From an uncultured Bacteroidota bacterium (GTDB lineage: Bacteria; Bacteroidota; Bacteroidia; Chitinophagales; Chitinophagaceae), in contig CAIKOJ010000130.1 in assembly GCA_903829015.1 (NCBI GenBank), forward strand, positions 1 to 43,471: 43,471 bases of DNA, written 5' to 3'. The notes below the pieces were generated by a model. The model saw only the letters and a list, made by a program, of their open reading frames with translations, was not told the DNA's origin and made no database searches. The stretch's first letter is position 1. Each line of letters begins with the position of its first letter. The position numbers and the translations under genes were made by a program. Shown here one piece after another: positions 30,833 to 38,971 of the stretch.

Positions 30833-33800
30833 ATGGGATCAGGATTCTTTTACTTTAAATCGGCAAATACTGTTAAAAATGTGAAGGGAAACCGCTTTCT
30901 GCGGTCATCTTTCGTTGCCGGTATGTTACTAATGTTCATGCCGTTTCTGGCAATGGCGCAACCGTCGTTTATAAACGGTGCTTCGCAGCCTTTACAGGTT
31001 TGCAAGGATGCTCCAGCTGTTACTACTGACTACCTCTTTCAGATTTCTGATTTGGCTTTAGGTAACACAGAAACGTGGACTGTTGTTACTCCTCCGTCGT
31101 TTGGAAATCTTTCTGGCTTTCCTGCTAGTGGCTTTTCGACTGGTGGTTCTTTGGGTGTTACGGGAACTACTTATACCCCAAACCCAGGTTACTCAGGTAG
31201 CGACATGTTTGTGGTAACAGTTGACGACGGTTTGGGTAATACCAGTACAACAACAATTGTTGTGTCTGTAACTGCTCTCCCTTCTTTCAATATAGATGCT
31301 ATTGCTCCAGTTTGCGCAGGTGGCACCAGCACAACCATTACTTTTTCTGCCTTGCAGAATGTCGGTCCAATGACCGCTACTTTTGTTTACACAGGTGGTA
31401 CACAGATTTGGGCTGTTCCTCCTACTGTAACAAGTGTAGATTTTGATGTACAGGGTGCTTCTGGTGGCGAAGACAATCATAGCCCAGCCGGTACAGCTAA
31501 TCCTGGTCATGGTGCTCGCGTTACCGGTACACTCAACGTGGGTACTGGTCCGTTATATATTAATGTTGGTGGAAGGGGTAGTGATGGTTCTCTGGCCGGA
31601 GCAGCTGGTGGCTGGAACGGTGGCGGAGACGCTTCTTATTATTTCTTTGGCTGCGGCGGTGCCGGTGGTGGTGCTTCTGATATTCGTTTATCTAGCAATG
31701 GTTTAGGAAATCGTCAGGTTGTTGCCGGCGGTGGTGCTGGTAACGGTTGGGATTCTCCTGGTCCTAACTTTGGTGGTGCAGGTGGTGCGCTTATCGGCGG
31801 TGTTGGTGGTAATAATATTGGTGGTTCTCATGCAGGTGGAGGCACTCAGTTTGGTGCTGGCGCTGGTGCAACTTATACTGGTTGGTCAGCTGGCAGCAAC
31901 GGTTCTGGTGCAACTGGTGGTAACGGAAGCACTCAGGGTATCTCTGGCGGTGGCGGTGGTGGTTACTACGGCGGCGGCGGCGGAGTATGGTCTGGCGGCG
32001 GCGGCGGATCATCTTATGCTAATGCAAGTTTAATGGTTGGTACTCCTTCTCACACTGCAGGTTATAATATCGGCGACGGTATTGTTAGTCTTAATTATGT
32101 AATCGCTGGTCACTACGATATTCATTGGGACGCTACGGCTGTTGCTAATGGTTTCGTTCATGTTACCGGAGCTACATTGCCTTCTTCACCTATTACTGTT
32201 GCAGTTCCTGCCGGAGCGGCTCCGGATACTTACACTGGTACATTAACTATTGATAATGGTACGTGCACTAGCATTAACTATCCTATCAGCATCGTTATCA
32301 ATCCTGTTCCAGATGTTACTAACCCAGGCAATCAGGTTGTTTGTAATGGAGAACCAACTTCATTGGTAGCTTTCACTGGCGCTGTTCCTGGTACTACTTT
32401 CAACTGGACAAACGATAATCCTTCTGTAGGTATTCCTGCTAGCGGTTCAGGTGCTATCGGACCATTCGTTGGTATCAATACTACTGCAATTCCTCAGATC
32501 GCTACAATCACAGTTACTCCGGTTGCAAATGGTTGCACAGGTACTCCGGTTAGCTTTACTATCAGAGTTAATCCAACTCCAACTCTTACAAGTTCAGTAA
32601 CTCCTCCTGCGGTTTGTGACAGCATTATTTTCAATTACACGCCTACAAGTGGCACTACCGGTACTACATTTACTTGGTTCCGTGCTGCAGTTTCAAATAT
32701 CAGCAATCCATCAGCAAGCGGTTCTGGTAATCCTGGTGAATTCCTGGATAACACCAGCGCTAACGATGTGACTGTTAACTATTCTTACCTGTTGGCAGCT
32801 AATGGCTGTTTCAACACGCAGAGTGTTGATGTGGTTGTTCATCCAACTCCGGTTCTGAACACTCCGCTTTCTAACGGACCGATCTGTAACAATACATTGT
32901 TTAACTATCCTCCGGGAAGCAGTACAGTTCCTACAGTATTTACATGGAACCGCAATCTGATGACTGGTATCAGCAATGCTTCTGCTACAGGTTCAAACAA
33001 TCCTAACGAAATATTACATAATACAACTAACGCACCAATAGCTGTTCCTTATCAGTTCACGCTGGTGTCTAACACTTGTATCAACGTACAGACAGTTGTT
33101 GTAACAGTTAATCCAACTCCAATGTTGAATTCAGGTCTTACTCCTGCAGCTATCTGTAACAACGATATCTTCAGATACGGACCTACATCATTGGTTTACG
33201 GTACTTCATTCTCATGGAGCCGTTCAGCGATCCCAGGTATCCTGCCTTCATCTAACAGCGGTATCGATTCAATCATTGAGGCATTAACAAATACAACGCC
33301 TAACCCAATTCCGGTTACTTATTCTTACATTCTTACTGCTAATGGCTGTACTTATTCACAGAACGTTGTAGTGGTTGTTAATCCAAAACCAACGTTGAGT
33401 TCAGCACTTACTGATGCTGTTTGTGATAGCGCTCATTTCAGCTATACTCCAACTAGCTTAACTTCAGGAACCACATTTGCATGGACTCGTGCTGCAGTTC
33501 CACACATTACTAATGGTCCATCTTTCGGTACCACCGGTATCAGCGAGTGGTTGGTAAACGATACAACTGTTGACAGGCACGCTATCTATATTTATACTTT
33601 GACTGCTAACGGTTGTACTAACACGCAGAATGTTGATTTGACTGTTCATCCAAAACCAAAATTAAGCAGCTCGCTTACTCCAGGTGCAGTATGTGACAGC
33701 GCAGTATTCAGCTATATCCCGGCAAGTGCTACACCAGGTGCATCTTTCGCTTGGTATCGCCCATACATTCCTGGTATTTTTGCTGTAGCATCTTCAGGTA

Positions 33801-34975
33801 CAGATAATCCAAACCAACCATTGATCAACTCTACTTATGTTGTTGTAGATGTAGTTTACACTTACACTATCACTGCAAATGGTTGTTCTAACACTCAGGA
33901 CGTAACTGTAAAGGTTAACCCAACTCCAAGGTTGATCGCGCCTTTCACTGGTACTGTATGTAGCGGTTCACAATTCAACTACACTCCGGCCAGCTATACT
34001 CCTGGTGCATTGTATGCTTGGAACCGTCCTGCAGTTACTGATATCACTCCTGCTACTGCATTCGTAGGTATTGGTACTGGTCAGATCCACGAAGTAGTGA
34101 ACAATGCTACATTGTCTCCTATCGATGTATACTATGTTTACAGGCTCACGATCAACGGATGTACAAACTTAGGTACACAGACTGTTAAGTTAACAGTTAA
34201 GCCTACACCTCCTGCTCCGCCGATCACTACATTCTCTCCAAATGTTCTTTGCTCAGGTACTCAGTTCCAGAACTTTGGTTCTACAATGCCTGATCCTAAA
34301 GTTCATAATGTATGGTCTGCAACAGGTGCCGACATATTCTCTGTAAGCAATTACGGTCAGAATTGTGTGGTTAACTTCAACAACCCTGGTACTGCAGTAA
34401 TTACTTTGACAGCTAATGTAATTGGTTACAATTGTCCTATCAGTTCTTCTTACACTGTTAATGTAAATTCAAGTGTAGCTCCTCATCCAGAAGTTGTTTA
34501 TTACAACAACCAGTTTATCTGTTTGTCAAATGACAATGATTCTTACCAGTGGGGATATGATGATGCAGCAACGCTGATGTCAACTACACTTACCGGAGAG
34601 ATCAATCAGAACTACAACAATAGCAATCCTGATTTCAATAACAAGCACTACTGGGTACTCACTAAAATGGGTGACTGCTGGCAGAAATCTTACTACAACA
34701 GGCCAACAGGTATCAACAACGTTAACAGCGGTGCTATTGATATGAAAGTTTATCCAAACCCTGCTAAAGACGTAGTTAATATTGAAATAGCTTCTGTGTC
34801 TGGTGGTAATTTCAAAGTAGAAGTATCGAACCTGCTTGGTCAGAAACTCGATGTTCAAACATTAGTTAACAACAAAGCAAGCATTAACGTAGCTGAACTT
34901 CCTGCAGGTATTTACCTGGTAGATTGTTATCGTGATGGCGTTAAAGTAACAGCAACAAGGTTCGTAAAAAATTAA
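30833..34975 (+). CDS. Large secreted protein: glycine-rich (ALK-like) domain, PKD-like repeats, T9SS sorting domain
   Basis: This is a 1,380-residue surface protein. A signal peptide with a long basic n-region and hydrophobic core MLLMFMPFLAMAQ ends near residue 42. Residues about 43-150 form a module like that at the start of the 4,843-residue protein (WTVVTPPSFGNLSGFP, TYTPNPGYSGSDMFVVTV). Residues about 187-420 are an extremely glycine-rich domain that opens F-V-Y-T-G-G-T-Q-I-W-A-V-P-P-T-V-T and continues with G-G-G-x repeats, like the glycine-rich domain of ALK-type receptors (Pfam PF12810 by memory). Residues about 494-1126 are seven PKD-like units of about 90 residues. Residues about 1304-1380 form a type A T9SS sorting domain (KVYPNPAKDVVNIEI, LPAGIYLVDCY, ending RFVKN). 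The OmpA-family gene follows after 27 bases, so the two are probably co-transcribed. Adhesion is the likely role (inference). Confidence 0.9.
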   Translation: MGSGFFYFKSANTVKNVKGNRFLRSSFVAGMLLMFMPFLAMAQPSFINGASQPLQVCKDAPAVTTDYLFQISDLALGNTETWTVVTPPSFGNLSGFPASGFSTGGSLGVTGTTYTPNPGYSGSDMFVVTVDDGLGNTSTTTIVVSVTALPSFNIDAIAPVCAGGTSTTITFSALQNVGPMTATFVYTGGTQIWAVPPTVTSVDFDVQGASGGEDNHSPAGTANPGHGARVTGTLNVGTGPLYINVGGRGSDGSLAGAAGGWNGGGDASYYFFGCGGAGGGASDIRLSSNGLGNRQVVAGGGAGNGWDSPGPNFGGAGGALIGGVGGNNIGGSHAGGGTQFGAGAGATYTGWSAGSNGSGATGGNGSTQGISGGGGGGYYGGGGGVWSGGGGGSSYANASLMVGTPSHTAGYNIGDGIVSLNYVIAGHYDIHWDATAVANGFVHVTGATLPSSPITVAVPAGAAPDTYTGTLTIDNGTCTSINYPISIVINPVPDVTNPGNQVVCNGEPTSLVAFTGAVPGTTFNWTNDNPSVGIPASGSGAIGPFVGINTTAIPQIATITVTPVANGCTGTPVSFTIRVNPTPTLTSSVTPPAVCDSIIFNYTPTSGTTGTTFTWFRAAVSNISNPSASGSGNPGEFLDNTSANDVTVNYSYLLAANGCFNTQSVDVVVHPTPVLNTPLSNGPICNNTLFNYPPGSSTVPTVFTWNRNLMTGISNASATGSNNPNEILHNTTNAPIAVPYQFTLVSNTCINVQTVVVTVNPTPMLNSGLTPAAICNNDIFRYGPTSLVYGTSFSWSRSAIPGILPSSNSGIDSIIEALTNTTPNPIPVTYSYILTANGCTYSQNVVVVVNPKPTLSSALTDAVCDSAHFSYTPTSLTSGTTFAWTRAAVPHITNGPSFGTTGISEWLVNDTTVDRHAIYIYTLTANGCTNTQNVDLTVHPKPKLSSSLTPGAVCDSAVFSYIPASATPGASFAWYRPYIPGIFAVASSGTDNPNQPLINSTYVVVDVVYTYTITANGCSNTQDVTVKVNPTPRLIAPFTGTVCSGSQFNYTPASYTPGALYAWNRPAVTDITPATAFVGIGTGQIHEVVNNATLSPIDVYYVYRLTINGCTNLGTQTVKLTVKPTPPAPPITTFSPNVLCSGTQFQNFGSTMPDPKVHNVWSATGADIFSVSNYGQNCVVNFNNPGTAVITLTANVIGYNCPISSSYTVNVNSSVAPHPEVVYYNNQFICLSNDNDSYQWGYDDAATLMSTTLTGEINQNYNNSNPDFNNKHYWVLTKMGDCWQKSYYNRPTGINNVNSGAIDMKVYPNPAKDVVNIEIASVSGGNFKVEVSNLLGQKLDVQTLVNNKASINVAELPAGIYLVDCYRDGVKVTATRFVKN
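32312..34210 (+). repeat. Seven PKD-like tandem units in the second giant gene
   Basis: Seven units of about 90 residues (270 bases) make up 1,899 bases. Pattern: V-C-x-x-x-x-F-x-Y-T-P-x-S, F-x-W-x-R-x-x-x-x-x-I, a Gly/Asn turn, Y-x-Y-x-L-T-A-N-G-C-x-N-x-Q, V-x-V-N-P-x-P. There are usually two Cys per unit. The first unit is the most divergent. Confidence 0.9.
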
Positions 34976-35002
34976 TTTATTCAAAAATTAAAAATCTCGT
35001 AG

Positions 35003-37012
35003 ATGAAAAAATTATTTTTCTTCTTATTAGCAGTAAATGGTGCGGCAATAACTTACGCACAGGATAATAATGCTAATGCGAATAACTCCGGTCATCATAA
35101 AAGAAGGTGGTATAAGAATGACAGCCTGCTGTCAAGGTGGGTAGTTGATATCAATGCTATTGGGGGCGTTCTTACCCAGGAATTAAACGTGGCTAACACC
35201 AGCAGCAACTATACTAATGGTATCGCTGGTAACAATACCGGCAAACTCAAGTTCGATAACGGTATGTCCTACGGAGGAGATATCCAATTGGGCTATTTCT
35301 TCGGCAAGAGAGGCCATTTTGGTATCGGTACTGGTTTGATGTATATGAACCAAACTGGTGATCTTACCTTGTCTAACTTTGGTGTGCAGTTCCAGTCAAC
35401 TGATGGTATGGGTAATACCTTCCGTCAGGTGATCAAAACCCACAGTAAGCTGAACAATGATCCTAGTAAGATCAAAGAAAAGATCACAATTGACAACGTC
35501 AACATTCCATTACTGTTGAAATACAAAGCTCGTTTTTCAAGGAGATTTGGATTTACTGCTGATGCGGGCATCATGTACAATGTTCAGTACAAGAATACCT
35601 ACGAAACTGATGCTGCTTTTGATTACGAAGCAATTTATCAGGCAACTAAACCAGGAGACGGTACTCCATACGTTTATGATAATGGTGTAGTTCCAAGCAC
35701 TAAGGATTATATGATCACTCAAAGTGCATTCTTTGATAAGAATCCAAGTGGTAACGTAGGTACTTATTTCCAGTCTCAATACAATCATGGTTACAATGTT
35801 GGCTTGCAGGTCGCTCCTGATACTAAGAAAGGAAATGTTTCTTATTCTACTGGTTCTGTAGGTTTCTTGTTCCAACCAGGTTTGAATTATTTCTTGTCTG
35901 ATTGGTGTGCATTGAATATTGGTGGTTATTTCCTTTATCAGCCATTTAATAATTCTGTGCCTTCAGGTTACAGGCTTACGGATAAAGTTGGTTCTTACAA
36001 TTCTTCTTTGAACAGTGTTTCTTCTGGTGCTGCTACCTCTTACGGTGGTAATCTGGGTGTACGTTTCTTCTTCGGTAAGAAGAGCCCGGCTCCGGCTATC
36101 ACATTTATAGACCAGGCAGATCCTTCTGCTTGCGGCTCATGCGACGGTAGTGTTACTTTGTATGGTTTGCCACGTGGCAAGTCTGTTACTATTTCTTATC
36201 AGTTGAATGGTATTCCACAGACTGCTTACAATGGTGTTGTAAGTGCTGATGGTTCTGTGAAAATGACCAACATGTGTGCTGGTTACTACACTGATATTGT
36301 TGCTCATGTAGGCAACAGGTCTTCTGCTCCAACTACAGTTGTGTTGAACGAGCCTATCGTTAAGATCAGTGCTACAAACATGACTAATCCTTCTGCTTAC
36401 GGTAAGTGTGATGGTACAATTACTTTGGTAGGTATTGGTTCAAATAGGGCTGTTGTTGTAAACTACAACTACAACGACGCTGCTCAACCAGCTTTCTCTG
36501 GTAATGTTGGTCCTGACAATAAACTGACTTTAACTGGTCTTTGCGGTGGTAAATACACTAACATAGTTGTATCTGCTAACAATTGCTCTGGAGCAGCTTC
36601 TGATGTAACTCTGGTTACACCTCCTCCTCCTCCGGTTGAAAAACCACGTCAGCCAGCTATCGATCCTTCAACTCCGATCCTGTTTGATCTGGGTAAAACT
36701 CAGATCCACGAATCTTCACTGGATATCCTTGAAGAAGCAGTACTTGAGTTGAATGACAACAAGACTTCTTATATCGTGATTGATGGACATACTGATGATC
36801 TTGGTACACCATCTTCTAACAGGGTGCTTTCTTACAAACGCGCTCAAGCCGTTAAGGAGTATCTGAAAGAAATGGGTATCGAAGACAAGCGTCTGATCAC
36901 TGTAGGTCACGGTGAAGAAGAGCCAGCTGCTCCAAATACTTCATCTGAAGGAAGGGCTAAGAACCGTCGCGTTATCATGACTTTAAGGAACGGTAACCCA
37001 TCGGCTAAGTAA
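35003..37012 (+). CDS. OmpA-family protein: outer-membrane barrel, two Ig-like repeats, OmpA domain
   Basis: The protein has 669 residues. The signal peptide is MKKLFFFLLAVNGAAITYAQ. Residues about 45-355 look like an outer-membrane barrel (alternating strands, e.g. GGDIQLGYFFGKRGHFGIGT, ending GGNLGVRFFFGKK). Residues about 365-540 hold two repeats of about 80-85 residues, each with P-S-A-x-G-x-C-D-G-x-x-T-L-x-G and a later M/L-x-x-L/M-C-x-G-x-Y-T-x-I. A short Pro-rich hinge (PPPPPVEKPRQP) leads to an OmpA domain (about 558-665) with ILFDLGKTQIHESSLDIL, IDGHTDDLG, SYKRAQAVKEYL and AKNRRV. OmpA domains bind peptidoglycan, so the two repeats lie between barrel and cell wall, probably in the periplasm. 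It follows the large T9SS cargo gene after 27 bases and is closed by a terminator, suggesting a two-gene surface unit. Confidence 0.9.
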   Translation: MKKLFFFLLAVNGAAITYAQDNNANANNSGHHKRRWYKNDSLLSRWVVDINAIGGVLTQELNVANTSSNYTNGIAGNNTGKLKFDNGMSYGGDIQLGYFFGKRGHFGIGTGLMYMNQTGDLTLSNFGVQFQSTDGMGNTFRQVIKTHSKLNNDPSKIKEKITIDNVNIPLLLKYKARFSRRFGFTADAGIMYNVQYKNTYETDAAFDYEAIYQATKPGDGTPYVYDNGVVPSTKDYMITQSAFFDKNPSGNVGTYFQSQYNHGYNVGLQVAPDTKKGNVSYSTGSVGFLFQPGLNYFLSDWCALNIGGYFLYQPFNNSVPSGYRLTDKVGSYNSSLNSVSSGAATSYGGNLGVRFFFGKKSPAPAITFIDQADPSACGSCDGSVTLYGLPRGKSVTISYQLNGIPQTAYNGVVSADGSVKMTNMCAGYYTDIVAHVGNRSSAPTTVVLNEPIVKISATNMTNPSAYGKCDGTITLVGIGSNRAVVVNYNYNDAAQPAFSGNVGPDNKLTLTGLCGGKYTNIVVSANNCSGAASDVTLVTPPPPPVEKPRQPAIDPSTPILFDLGKTQIHESSLDILEEAVLELNDNKTSYIVIDGHTDDLGTPSSNRVLSYKRAQAVKEYLKEMGIEDKRLITVGHGEEEPAAPNTSSEGRAKNRRVIMTLRNGNPSAK

Positions 37013-37035
37013 TTAATAAATTGACTCTAAATACT

Positions 37036-37066
37036 AAGAGGCGGTCTCCATGAGATCGCCTCTTTT
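37036..37066 (+). terminator. Rho-independent terminator after the OmpA-family gene
   Basis: AAGAGGCG (37036-37043) pairs with CGCCTCTT (37057-37064), and the inner bases extend the stem with one G-U pair to 13 bp and a CAT loop. It ends in a short T-run (37063-37066). Confidence 0.82.
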
Positions 37067-37373
37067 GCGTTTATGATGTAGGGCTTTGGGACTATATTGT
37101 AGATGTTCGTTTCGATTTATGAAAATGCCCCTTTCGGACATTATGTTCAGGAATCGATTTATTGTTGCACTCCTTGTGGAGTCAAAGGTGCGTAGACTTA
37201 TGTTATTGTTTAAAACGAGTGCCGCCCGCGGCGCGACAACATTGTGCGGGACGTTGTTCAATGGCATACAGGTATGGACTCGGTATTATTCGGTAGTAAT
37301 GCAACGATTTGAACTAGAACTAAGAAGGGTATATCGCTTGAATTGTTGCACTGCATCAGGTCTATTCAACAAA
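37067..37373. other. 307-base gap without a recognised gene
   Basis: Open frames on both strands are short and have no recognisable product. A locally GC-rich patch (37210-37260) contains GCCGC-CC-GCGGC and, just after it, ACAAC/GTTGT arms around ATTGTGCGGGAC, so small hairpins are possible. Function unknown. Confidence 0.4.
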
Positions 37374-38204
37374 CTAATTCAATGCCAATTTGGTATGATT
37401 CTTTCTGCCATTTTCGTCGATGTATTCGACTATATAGATACCCTTTGGCTGATTAGTAAGGTCAACATCTGTGCTTCCGCCAGGCTGGATTATGGTATTA
37501 TATACACATTGACCAGAAACACTGTAGACACTTATGTTTGATTTCGTAGCTCCAACTCCAAAATGGATGATACCATGGGAAGGGTTAGGGTACACAAATT
37601 GACTTTCTAGCGTTGAAACTTCCGATATCTCTGACGGAAGGGTGGTGAGAGGCAGTGAATAATCCCATCGGTGGCTGCCATCATTTACCATATGACTATA
37701 AGTGGCAATGCTGTGGCCCTCGCCCGGCCAGGGGTTCATAAAATAAACGTTACTGCCCACAAGTCCGTTGCCCACTACAAAATGACCACCACCACTATAC
37801 CAGCTCCAGAAAGCTACAAAAAGTTTGTTGCTGCCAATAAGGCTTGTTATCTGCGTCTGAGTGAGCGGACCAACCTGTTCTATACTTTGAATATGACTGA
37901 AGTGCAATAATATATCCTGAATACTACCCGCATGGCCGGCTTCATAGTTGGTACTGTCACAGCCCAGATGGGGATTGGTGCAGCAGTCGGTTGTACCCAT
38001 ACTGCCCCATGTTATCGTTCTTCTGGTATAGTCTGCAATCGTGCATTGGCTAAGTGTATTACCATAGTAACTGAGTATGCACTTACTGCATCCTGCCCAA
38101 CACCAGTTGCTTTGTTCCTGCGCTACCAGGGGTACAGAGAGTATTTGCGCTCTGCCTTGCGCGGCTAACATTGAGAGCAATATTATGTGTGTAAGCCGCT
38201 TCAA
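37374..38204 (-). CDS. Secreted papain-like (C39/C70-type) cysteine protease with T9SS sorting domain
   Basis: This is a 276-residue secreted protease. A signal peptide (KRLTHIILLSMLAAQGRAQ) is followed at once by the domain start VPLVAQEQSNWCWAGCSKC, with the catalytic Cys35 in the W-C-W-A motif typical of papain-like peptidases of the C39_2/AvrRpt2 sort. The likely His is H141 in GGGHFVVGNG and the third residue N157 in YFMNPWPGEG. Several extra Cys (CC near 74-75, C82) may form disulfides. Residues about 203-276 are a type A T9SS sorting domain (FVYPNPSHGIIHFG, QPKGIYIVEYID, ending KLALN). The start codon is TTG at 38204; no ATG could replace it. The upstream gene ends four codon positions earlier in the same frame (TAA-GTA-TTG), so reinitiation is likely. 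Confidence 0.85.
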   Translation of the reverse strand: MKRLTHIILLSMLAAQGRAQILSVPLVAQEQSNWCWAGCSKCILSYYGNTLSQCTIADYTRRTITWGSMGTTDCCTNPHLGCDSTNYEAGHAGSIQDILLHFSHIQSIEQVGPLTQTQITSLIGSNKLFVAFWSWYSGGGHFVVGNGLVGSNVYFMNPWPGEGHSIATYSHMVNDGSHRWDYSLPLTTLPSEISEVSTLESQFVYPNPSHGIIHFGVGATKSNISVYSVSGQCVYNTIIQPGGSTDVDLTNQPKGIYIVEYIDENGRKNHTKLALN

Positions 38205-38207
38205 TAC

Positions 38208-38888
38208 TTATTTTTTTGTACGCTTTTTTGCAGGTTGTTTTTTCTTTGGTAACGGTTTTACCTCACCCTGCTTCAGTTCTCTTTTTACAATATCCTGTAC
38301 TTCTTCAAGAGTATAGGTTGTTTTTGTGCTTTTTCTTATCTCAGGGATTGCGGTCTTAGCTGATTCTAAAGGAATGAACTCTGTTTCAGCAAACGAATGA
38401 TCGTGTTCGGCTACGAAAAAATCTGCCGACAGGGGGTATATCCTCAGGATGTAATATTCATCATTGTCGCTGTAAGGAGCACTTTTTATTTCCAGCTCTT
38501 TTGCCAATTCTGCACCACCCATACCTGCTACGTCAAAATTGCCCGGATTACCGTTTACTGTAAGTAAAACTCTGTGTTCACCTTTTACAGTTACCGGTAC
38601 CCTCCATTCATTCCTGATCTCTACATAATTGCCATTGTCTTTTAGCGAGCCTGAATAGTATTCAGTATTAAACGTAAGCATGCGGTAGGGTTTCGCTATG
38701 CCGCAATTTTCAAGGTCGTCACCTTCCCTGAATCCGAATTCTGCGGCATGACCTGGTTTTATTTTGTTGAGGTAAGCTTCAAGTTGTCCTTCAGCAGCTT
38801 TCATTACTTGCTTGTCTGTTGTGTTTTCCTGAGCAAATGAAAAGCTGCTGCACGTTACTGCAAGCGCGACGAAAAATAATCTCAGCAT
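38208..38888 (-). CDS. Secreted protein of unknown function, partner of the cysteine protease gene
   Basis: I do not recognise a family. The protein has 226 residues with a signal peptide MLRLFFVALAVTCSSFSFAQ. The mature part begins with a helix (QVMKAAEGQLEAYLNKIK). A mainly beta region follows with PYRMLTFNTEYYSG, WRVPVTVKGEHRVLLTVNG and EYYILRIYPLSADFFVAEHD. The last 40 residues are strongly basic (ELKQGEVKPLPKKKQPAKKRTKK). It is directly upstream of the T9SS-sorted cysteine protease, only 3 bases apart and in the same frame, so both are made from one mRNA. A pro-domain-like, inhibitor or substrate-presenting role is possible, but this is speculation from position. A -7 promoter element lies 34 bases upstream of the ATG. 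Confidence 0.75.
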   Translation of the reverse strand: MLRLFFVALAVTCSSFSFAQENTTDKQVMKAAEGQLEAYLNKIKPGHAAEFGFREGDDLENCGIAKPYRMLTFNTEYYSGSLKDNGNYVEIRNEWRVPVTVKGEHRVLLTVNGNPGNFDVAGMGGAELAKELEIKSAPYSDNDEYYILRIYPLSADFFVAEHDHSFAETEFIPLESAKTAIPEIRKSTKTTYTLEEVQDIVKRELKQGEVKPLPKKKQPAKKRTKK

Positions 38889-38922
38889 TTACGATAGTTT
38901 TATGCGAATCAATGTGACATTA

Positions 38923-38930
38923 CAAAGTTA
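38923..38930 (-). promoter_or_regulatory. -7 promoter element of the protease gene pair
   Basis: TAACTTTG (fits TAnnTTTG) on the minus strand, 34 bases before the ATG at 38888. No well-spaced -33 box seen. Confidence 0.45.
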
Positions 38931-38971
38931 ACTATTTGCAGCACATCTCGCTACCTTCAAAAGAACAGGTA

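Noticed and set aside
31719..32033. 104-codon frame rich in Leu/Val/Ala within the second giant gene
   Set aside because: It is an out-of-frame reading of the Gly-rich coding region (GGN codons read as GTN/TGG/CTG), so the composition is an artefact.
37086..37541. 151-codon plus-strand frame overlapping the cysteine protease gene end
   Set aside because: It runs antisense over a well-supported gene and shows no signal peptide, domain or sensible composition.
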